A stretch of 64,000 bases of DNA, from NCBI GenBank assembly GCA_031459855.1, contig JAVKHP010000001.1:416059-480058 (forward strand), given 5' to 3'. This document shows positions 58,505 to 64,000 of the stretch, piece after piece. This stretch comes from Armatimonadota bacterium. Its GTDB lineage: Bacteria > Sysuimicrobiota > Sysuimicrobiia > Sysuimicrobiales > Humicultoraceae. Every line of letters starts with the position of its first letter. Within the stretch, counting starts at the first letter, position 1. Both the position numbers and the translations under genes were made by a program. The notes under the pieces are model-generated. The model saw only the letters and a list, made by a program, of their open reading frames with translations. It made no database searches and was not told the origin of the DNA.

Positions 58505-61050
58505 GCCGCGCCTCCGCCCGCAGCCGTCAGGGCGGACCGCCCGTCCTCGCGGCTGCCCGCGAGGTAGCGCAGCAGGTCCGTACGCCCGCGCAGGTCCCGC
58601 ACGGCGCGCAGGCCCAGGCGGCTTGTCACGTCGCGCAGGACGGTCATCCAGGCCCGGTAGAGGTTGGCGATCCGCCGCGCCCCCCACGCGGGATCGATGA
58701 GCCGGCTGAGCTCGGGGTCGGTGGTGGTGATGCCAAACGGGCACCCACGGCCCTTCTCGCAGTCGGCCAGGCGGGTGCAGCCCAGCGCCACGAGCTCGGC
58801 CATGCCCAGCACCACGCCGTCGGCGCCCAGCGCGATGGCCTTGGCCGCGTCGTAGGGCGTGCGGATTCCCCCGCTGGCCACGAGCACGATCTCGTCGCGG
58901 ATCCCCTCCTGCACCAGGAACTGGTGGACCTTGGGGATCGCGTACTCGATGGGCATGGCGATGTTCTTCTTGGCGATCTCGGGCGCCGCGCCGGTCCCGC
59001 CGTAGCCGCCGTCCAGGTGCACGATGTGGGCCCCCGCGTGGTAGATGCCCACTGCCACCATGTCCACATCGGTGGGCGTGGAGACCTTGACCGAGACCAG
59101 CGCCCGGGGGTTGACGGTACGGATCCAGTCCACGTGCTTCTTGTGGTCTTCCACCGAGTAGACGCTATGGAAGGGGAACGGCGAGTAGAGGCTGACCCAG
59201 GCCACCGACTCGCGCATGGCGGCCACGGCCTCGGTCACCTTGCCGCCCAGCAGGTGGCCGCCCAGCCCGGGCTTGGCCCCCTGGGCGTACTTGAGCTCGA
59301 CGATGCGGGCGAGCTGGATCGTCTCCTCGCGGACGCCAAACAGCCCGGTGGCCACCTGCGTGATGATCCACGGGGCCCACGGCAGCAGGTCCTCAGGATA
59401 CCCCCCTTCCCCGGTCGAGGTGAACGTGCCGATCGCCGCCGCAGCCTGCGCCCGGGCGAGCATCGTCTGCAGGCTGACCGAGCCGAAGGACATGCCGCCC
59501 CCGTAGACCGGCAGGGGCAGGACGATCTGCGGCCCGTCGCCGCGACGGTTGAGCGCCAGGGAAAGGTCGACGTCGTCCGGGTCCACCGCAGCGGGCGGGC
59601 GCCAGTCGGGGTCGGTCTCGAACGCGAACCGCACCAGGTCGAACCCGCCGCCCGAGCGGCCGACCCACGCGCCGCGGGCCGGCGGGCGTCCGGTCTCGGC
59701 CATGGTCCAGGTCGTCTGCAGCACCTCGGGGGTCCATCGGAGGTCGCCCATGAGCGGCGGCTGGCCGTCCGCGGCCTCGCCGCCGGCGTCGTGCACGGGG
59801 ACGAGCGCGCGGAACGCCGCCTCCTCCACCGCGTGGAAGATCACGCGCCCGACCTCGCCGCGCAGCCGGCGCACCTCGCGCATGCCCATGGCACCCAGGC
59901 ATTCGAGCAGCTGGTCGCGCCAGGCCGCCAGCAGGTTGACCAGCCGTTGCGCACCCCAGGCAGGCTCGAACGCGCCCGCCTCGGCATGGCACCGGGTCCG
60001 GTCGGCCCACAGCGCGCAGCCGAAGGCCACCGGCACGACGACGTCCAGCGCCACCAGGTCGGCCCCGCAGGCGATGGCCTTTGGGACGTGCTCGGCGGCC
60101 GCGATCCCTCCGCTTACGATCAACGTCACGGCATCGCGCAGCGCCTCGGCCACCAGGTGGCCGTGCACCGCGCGCAGCGCGTCCACGACGAAGCCGACGG
60201 GCGTCTGGCCGTATTCGTCGGCGGAGAGGTGGATGACGGCGACTCCGTGCGCCACCAGGTCTGCCGCGGCCTGGGGCGCGTGCGCGTCCAGCGGCAGGCG
60301 CACCGCGACCATCGCCTGGGGATGCGCGGCCGTCACGTGGCCCACCGCGTCCAGTATGCGCCGGACGTCCTGGCGCCAGTCTGCGGCCGCCGCGGCTGGC
60401 GCCAGCTCCACGTAGCGCATGCGGGACCACAGGGCCCGCAGCGCCTCGAGGCGATCGAGCGGCACCCGGAGGCCCACCACGTCCAGGAAGGGTTCCAGGT
60501 CCGCTCCCCACTGGTCGGGCTCGACCACCGCCAGCGTGCCCAGGCGCTGCGCGGCCAGCGCCACGGCGCGCAGGGGAGTCCGGGTGGGTGCCGGGAAGGG
60601 GTAGGGGTTGAAGATCATCGGCACCGGGAGCTCGATGAACCCCGACGGGTCGACCGGGCCCTCCAGCGGCACGGGGTCCGGCGCCCGGCCGAGGTCGACC
60701 GCGGTGGAGATGTACTCGCGGCCGTGAATGCCGTCCCGCGTGGGCCGGACGATCTCGGACATGTCGAGCCACAGCCCGTCGAAGCCGGGGCCGGCGAAGG
60801 GGCCGCCGTAGCCTGCGCCCGAGATGGGGATCTTCCCCCGCTCGGCCATGTACCACGTTTGGGTGATGATCTCGGGCGTCCAGTAGGGATCGACTGCCGC
60901 CGGGGTCTCGAACGGCGCGTGGCCGTACTTGACGTACTCGTCCTGCTCGGCGAGGCGGAACCTGGCGGGGGGTGCGTAGGGCAGTGGCGCGGGACGGGTC
61001 TCGATGTGGTACCGCGCGCTGGCGAGGACCGTCACGATCGACGTCTGCAC
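58501..61050 (-). CDS. Glutamate synthase-like FMN/[3Fe-4S] subunit with duplicated barrel
   Basis: Protein of about 849 aa made of two tandem copies of the glutamate synthase FMN domain. Copy 2 (about 434-849) is complete: YGGGMSFGSVSLQTMLARAQ, LKYAQGAKPGLGGHLLGGKV, VHLDGGYGGTGAAPEI, and the iron-sulphur ligands in GCTRLADCEKGRGCPFGI. Copy 1 (about 30-433) keeps WTPEIITQTWYMAERGKIP, SGGIAAAEHVPKAIACGADL and EPAWGAQRLVNLLAAW, but has lost the cysteine cluster and the glycine-rich FMN loop. It joins the amidotransferase-GXGXG gene. The GTG at 61050 is likely; another GTG is at 61035. Confidence 0.86.
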   Translation of the reverse strand: MQTSIVTVLASARYHIETRPAPLPYAPPARFRLAEQDEYVKYGHAPFETPAAVDPYWTPEIITQTWYMAERGKIPISGAGYGGPFAGPGFDGLWLDMSEIVRPTRDGIHGREYISTAVDLGRAPDPVPLEGPVDPSGFIELPVPMIFNPYPFPAPTRTPLRAVALAAQRLGTLAVVEPDQWGADLEPFLDVVGLRVPLDRLEALRALWSRMRYVELAPAAAAADWRQDVRRILDAVGHVTAAHPQAMVAVRLPLDAHAPQAAADLVAHGVAVIHLSADEYGQTPVGFVVDALRAVHGHLVAEALRDAVTLIVSGGIAAAEHVPKAIACGADLVALDVVVPVAFGCALWADRTRCHAEAGAFEPAWGAQRLVNLLAAWRDQLLECLGAMGMREVRRLRGEVGRVIFHAVEEAAFRALVPVHDAGGEAADGQPPLMGDLRWTPEVLQTTWTMAETGRPPARGAWVGRSGGGFDLVRFAFETDPDWRPPAAVDPDDVDLSLALNRRGDGPQIVLPLPVYGGGMSFGSVSLQTMLARAQAAAAIGTFTSTGEGGYPEDLLPWAPWIITQVATGLFGVREETIQLARIVELKYAQGAKPGLGGHLLGGKVTEAVAAMRESVAWVSLYSPFPFHSVYSVEDHKKHVDWIRTVNPRALVSVKVSTPTDVDMVAVGIYHAGAHIVHLDGGYGGTGAAPEIAKKNIAMPIEYAIPKVHQFLVQEGIRDEIVLVASGGIRTPYDAAKAIALGADGVVLGMAELVALGCTRLADCEKGRGCPFGITTTDPELSRLIDPAWGARRIANLYRAWMTVLRDVTSRLGLRAVRDLRGRTDLLRYLAGSREDGRSALTAAGGGAA

Positions 61051-61104
61051 CCTTCGGTCGGCATGCAGCCGGCCGCTCCCTCGTGGGGTGGCCGTTCGTC
61101 CTTG

Positions 61105-61133
61105 AGCATAGGCCTGCGACGGCGGCGCAGCAA
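61105..61133 (-). promoter_or_regulatory. Sigma-70-type promoter of the glutamate synthase-like operon
   Basis: On the minus strand TTGCTG (61133-61128), a 17-bp spacer and TATGCT (61110-61105). Transcription start near 61098, about 48 nt before the GTG at 61050. Confidence 0.7.
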
Positions 61134-61235
61134 GCCAGGTGGGACCTGCGTGGCCTGGCAGCGCCCGCGGATGGTGGTCGGCACGCGCCGGTGGTGGCGA
61201 CGTCGGCGCACCGCCTGGATGAGGCTGGTGAGGGC

Positions 61236-62441
61236 CTACCGCAACGGCGCTCCCGCGTCGATCCACCGCTGGAGCAACGCGCGCTCCTCCTCGGTCATCC
61301 CCGTCCGATTACCCGGCGGCATCGTGCGCTGCTGCACCGCGCGCACCCGGATGCGCGTCGCCATGGTCCGGATCTGCCGTGGGGTCTCGAGGCGCAGGCC
61401 GCCGGCGGGGGCGAGGAACTCGGGATCGGTGGGCGTCTCGGAGTGACAGACGGCGCACCGCCGGGCTATCACCGCGCGCACCTCCGCGAACGCCGGTGCC
61501 GCGCCGGCGGGGGGTGCGGCCGCGGGGCGATCGCCCGCACGGGGTGCGCGCGCCGGCAGGGTGAGCCACAGCAGGGCCAGGGCCGCGGCCGTGGCCACCG
61601 CGGCCGTGGCCGCGCGCTCCCGCCCCGCCGTCAACATCACGTGGCGGGCCGCCGCCCCCAGCGCGACGAGCAGGGCCAGCACGAGCCAGTTGTGCGGTCC
61701 GGCGTAGAGCCCGGGGAAGTGGTTGCTCAGCATCAGGAAGATGGCGGGAAACGTCATGTAGGTGTTGTGGGTCGAGCGGGCCTTGGCGTGGGCGCCGAGC
61801 GCGTGATCGACGGGCTCGCCGCGCCGCGCCGCCTGGAGCATCTTCCACTGGGGCGGGAGGATGTGCACCCACACGTTGGCCGCCATGAGCGTGCCCAGCA
61901 GGGCCCCCACGTGGAGGAACGCGGCCCGCGCGCTGAACAGCCGAACGGCCGCGTACGCTGCCAGGGCCAGCAGGGCCCACGAGAGCACGGCGCCGGCCAG
62001 CGGGCGGCGCCCCAGCGCGCTGCGCCACAGGCCGTCGTAGACGACCCACCCCACCACCAGCAGGCCGACGCCGGCGGCCACCGCCTGCTGGGGACGCAAC
62101 AGCGAAACGCCCGGTTCGACCATCAATGCCTCGGCGCTCGCGTAGTACACGACGACGAGAAGGAGGGCGCCCGACAGCCACGTCGTCGTGGCCTCGAGCC
62201 AGAACCACCGCAAGCGCGGGGGCAGGCGCCCGGGGACCAGCAGGCGCTTCTCGAGCTGGTAGTACCCGCCCCCGTGCAGCAACCACGTCACACCGGTGAC
62301 GTCGCGCCGGCCCTGGGGGTCGGGCGCCAGGTGGCTGTCGATCCACATGAACAACAGCGAGTCGCCGATCCACATGATGCCCGCGATCACGTGGATCCAG
62401 CGCAGGACCGCGTGCAGCCACTCCTGCCAGTAGGGGTCCAC
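61236..62441 (-). CDS. puuD: Membrane urate hydroxylase PuuD with C-terminal cytochrome c domain
   Basis: Oxidises urate to 5-hydroxyisourate at the membrane, passing electrons through a C-terminal cytochrome c to the respiratory chain, in place of soluble oxygen-using uricase; 401 aa. The membrane domain (1-300) has the family blocks WIHVIAGIMWIGDSLLFMWI, HGGGYYQLEKRLLVPG, ANVWVHILPPQWKML and HNTYMTFPAIFLMLSNHFPG. A linker rich in Ala and Pro leads to one heme-binding CAVCH motif (about 329-333) and methionine in RTMPPGN. No HIU hydrolase or OHCU decarboxylase is adjacent. The last residues overlap no other gene. Confidence 0.92.
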   Translation of the reverse strand: MDPYWQEWLHAVLRWIHVIAGIMWIGDSLLFMWIDSHLAPDPQGRRDVTGVTWLLHGGGYYQLEKRLLVPGRLPPRLRWFWLEATTTWLSGALLLVVVYYASAEALMVEPGVSLLRPQQAVAAGVGLLVVGWVVYDGLWRSALGRRPLAGAVLSWALLALAAYAAVRLFSARAAFLHVGALLGTLMAANVWVHILPPQWKMLQAARRGEPVDHALGAHAKARSTHNTYMTFPAIFLMLSNHFPGLYAGPHNWLVLALLVALGAAARHVMLTAGRERAATAAVATAAALALLWLTLPARAPRAGDRPAAAPPAGAAPAFAEVRAVIARRCAVCHSETPTDPEFLAPAGGLRLETPRQIRTMATRIRVRAVQQRTMPPGNRTGMTEEERALLQRWIDAGAPLR

Positions 62442-62453
62442 AGGCTGGCGGGG

Positions 62454-63326
62454 TCAGGCGCGCAGCAACGCCGCCAGCGCCTCGGGCACGCGGCCCGGCA
62501 GGTCCACGACCCGCACGCCGGCCGCCTCGAGCGCGGCCACCTTCGCCCCGGCCGTGCCCTCGCTGCCGGAGATGACGGCGCCGGCGTGACCCATGCGTTT
62601 GCCCGGCGGCGCCGTGCGCCCGGCGACGTAGCCGACCACCGGCTTGCGCACCCGCGCCCGGATGTACGCCGCCGCTTCCTCCTCGGCCGACCCGCCGATC
62701 TCGCCCACCAGCACGATCGCCTCGGTCTCGGGGTCCTCGTTGAACAGGGCCACGGCCTCCTGGAAGGAGAGGCCGACCACCGGGTCGCCGCCCAGGCCGA
62801 GCGCCGTGCTCTGGCCGATGCCGGCGCGGGTCAGCCCCGCCACGATCTCGTAGGTGAGCGTGCCGCTGCGGGACACCAGGCCCACCCCGCCCGGCCGGAA
62901 CAGGTGGTTGGGCATGATGCCGATCTTGCAGCGGCCGGGCGACGTCACCCCGGGGCCGTTGGGCCCGATCACCCGCACGCCCTGCGCGCGCGCCGCGGCG
63001 ACGATCTGGATCGTGTCGTGCACCGGGATGTGCTCGGTGATGATCACCACGGGGTCCAGGCGTGCGGCGATCGCTTCCAGCGCGGCGTCCTTGGCCGCCC
63101 GCGCCGGTACGAAGATGCACGACGCCGTGGCGCCGGTGTGCTCCACGGCCTCGGCCACCGTGTCGAAGACCGGCACGCCCGCCACCGTGGTCCCGCCCTT
63201 GCCCGGCGTCACGCCGGCGGTGACCCGCGTACCGAACTCCAGCATCCGCCGGGTGTGGAACTCGCCCTGGTAGCCCGTGATGCCCTGGACCACCACCCGG
63301 GTCTGCTCGTTCACCAGGATCGCCAT
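62454..63326 (-). CDS. sucD: Succinate-CoA ligase alpha subunit-like protein
   Basis: CoA-binding subunit of an ATP/GTP-dependent acid-CoA ligase, 290 aa. It has the CoA-binding [19 protein letters not shown], the GVTPGKGG loop, [15 protein letters not shown], and the phosphohistidine segment [10 protein letters not shown] (His about 242). These are all SucD features. The beta subunit (sucC) is normally just upstream, but the upstream gene here is a phosphatase, so SucC must be elsewhere, or the substrate differs (malate or another acid). It is 12 bp from puuD. Confidence 0.93.
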   Translation of the reverse strand: MAILVNEQTRVVVQGITGYQGEFHTRRMLEFGTRVTAGVTPGKGGTTVAGVPVFDTVAEAVEHTGATASCIFVPARAAKDAALEAIAARLDPVVIITEHIPVHDTIQIVAAARAQGVRVIGPNGPGVTSPGRCKIGIMPNHLFRPGGVGLVSRSGTLTYEIVAGLTRAGIGQSTALGLGGDPVVGLSFQEAVALFNEDPETEAIVLVGEIGGSAEEEAAAYIRARVRKPVVGYVAGRTAPPGKRMGHAGAVISGSEGTAGAKVAALEAAGVRVVDLPGRVPEALAALLRA

Positions 63327-63351
63327 TTGGGGCCTCCGTGTCGTCCTGGCG

Positions 63352-64000
63352 CTAGCGCGCCAGGGCTTCGCGGACGGGTCGGCCGTGCCAGTCCGCGGGG
63401 ATCGGCAGTCCCAGCGCCGCCAGCACCGTCGCCGCCGTGTCGTAGGTGACGACCTCGCGCGCGATCGTCACGCCACCGCGCGCTGCGCCGCCGAACGCCA
63501 GCCAGGGAATGGTGACGTCCTCGGGCCGATCGGTCCCGTGGGTCCGGCCGTGCCCGCCGTGATCGGCCGTGACCAGGAGCAGGCCGGTCTCCCCAGCCCC
63601 GGCGTCGTCCAGCGCGCGCAGCAGGCGCTCGATCAACGCGGGGATCCCCGCGACCACCTGGAGGTAGGCCGGGCTCATCCAGCCCGCGCGGTGCCCCGCG
63701 TCATCCGGATCGGCCACGTGCACGAACACCAGCGCGGGGCGCTGCTCGGCGACCACCGCCGCGGCCGAGGCCACGACGTCGGCCTGGCGGTACCGCGGGT
63801 AGACCAGGTGGCGTGCCACGGCCACGCTGCCCGGGGGTGTGAGCATCAGGAGCTTGGCCTTGGCGACCAGGGCCACCGCGCGTCGGCCCGCGCGCGTCAC
63901 CTCGGTGAAGACCGTGGCGCGCTCGAAGGAGGGCTGCCCGACCTGCCAGTCGTTGACCAGCACGCCGTGCACGCGCGGGGGAACCCCGGCGAGCATGGAG
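63352..64000 (-). CDS. Alkaline phosphatase superfamily phosphodiesterase/pyrophosphatase, 5' end off window
   Basis: C-terminal part (about 216 codons) of a type I phosphodiesterase/nucleotide pyrophosphatase-like metalloenzyme. The visible motifs are PPRVHGV (after the nucleophile region, off-window), [15 protein letters not shown] with metal-binding Asp and His, and [14 protein letters not shown] with the Asp-His pair. These match the second half of the superfamily's zinc site. The reading frame is open through the window edge, so the start and nucleophile are not seen. It lies 25 bp upstream of sucD. Substrate unknown. Confidence 0.85.
   Translation of the reverse strand, partial: SMLAGVPPRVHGVLVNDWQVGQPSFERATVFTEVTRAGRRAVALVAKAKLLMLTPPGSVAVARHLVYPRYRQADVVASAAAVVAEQRPALVFVHVADPDDAGHRAGWMSPAYLQVVAGIPALIERLLRALDDAGAGETGLLLVTADHGGHGRTHGTDRPEDVTIPWLAFGGAARGGVTIAREVVTYDTAATVLAALGLPIPADWHGRPVREALAR

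Noticed and set aside
56051-61446. Long plus-strand open frames opposite the glutamate synthase-like genes
   Set aside because: Antisense to genes with intact catalytic motifs; low-complexity composition.

Overview
The window is very GC-rich (about 70% by eye), with dense, tightly packed bacterial genes, mostly on the minus strand. No rRNA, prophage, transposase or CRISPR array is visible. Gene content suggests a bacterium of the Terrabacteria side or a deep thermophile-like lineage. The signs are a complete Thermus/archaeal-type V/A-ATPase operon, complex I, a rapZ-yvcK pair, Sbp/DUF881 proteins, an archaeal-type ATP-dependent DNA ligase and a gap-pgk-tpi-secG run. No marker present fixes the phylum. 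Many junctions are 1-8 bp stop/start overlaps (ATGA, GTGA, TGATG), so translational coupling is the rule.

Layout. 1-4690 (minus): a catabolic-looking unit of aconitase-family dehydratase large and small subunits, an isocitrate lyase/PEP mutase family lyase, an IclR regulator and an ABC substrate-binding protein (cut by the left edge). 4691-5207: a gene-free stretch holding a 10-bp tandem repeat array. 5208-8293: CHRD protein (plus), ATP-dependent DNA ligase (minus), YfcE-like phosphoesterase (plus). 8314-13377 (minus): protocatechuate branch of the beta-ketoadipate pathway, pcaC-pcaH-pcaG-CoA transferase A-CoA transferase B-pcaB. 13729-14280: a Spy/CpxP-like periplasmic protein. 14311-25106 (minus): one long unit read as gntR-dctP-dctQ-dctM-dapA-like-hyuA-hyuB-FAH-SDR, that is, TRAP uptake followed by degradation of an unknown organic acid, amide or ketone. 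25451-31808 (plus): a five-gene cluster of two CapK/PaaK-like adenylating enzymes flanking a flippase, a CDP-alcohol phosphotransferase and a nucleotidyltransferase. This is the most novel-looking part of the window.

31989-37307 (minus): tRNA-Leu(GAG) with a consensus promoter, secG, tpi, pgk, gap, then Sbp and DUF881 genes. 37359-45836 (minus): V/A-ATPase in transcript order H-I-K-E-C-F-A-B-D, with a promoter and leader hairpin. 46053-53169 (minus): only the membrane arm of complex I (NuoA-H-J-K-L-M-N). 53389-55730: yvcK and rapZ. 55844-61050: a split glutamate synthase-like pair, an amidotransferase-GXGXG fusion plus a double-barrel FMN subunit with its own promoter. 61236-64000: PuuD-type urate hydroxylase with cytochrome c domain, a SucD-like ligase subunit without adjacent sucC, and a partial alkaline-phosphatase-superfamily enzyme.

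How the genes fit together. The left 25 kb looks like a heterotrophic catabolic district: uptake proteins, two local regulators (IclR, GntR), aromatic ring cleavage and acid/ketone processing. The right 30 kb is core energy metabolism: lower glycolysis, proton-translocating ATPase and complex I membrane arm, and nitrogen assimilation. The surface-polymer-like cluster sits between them.
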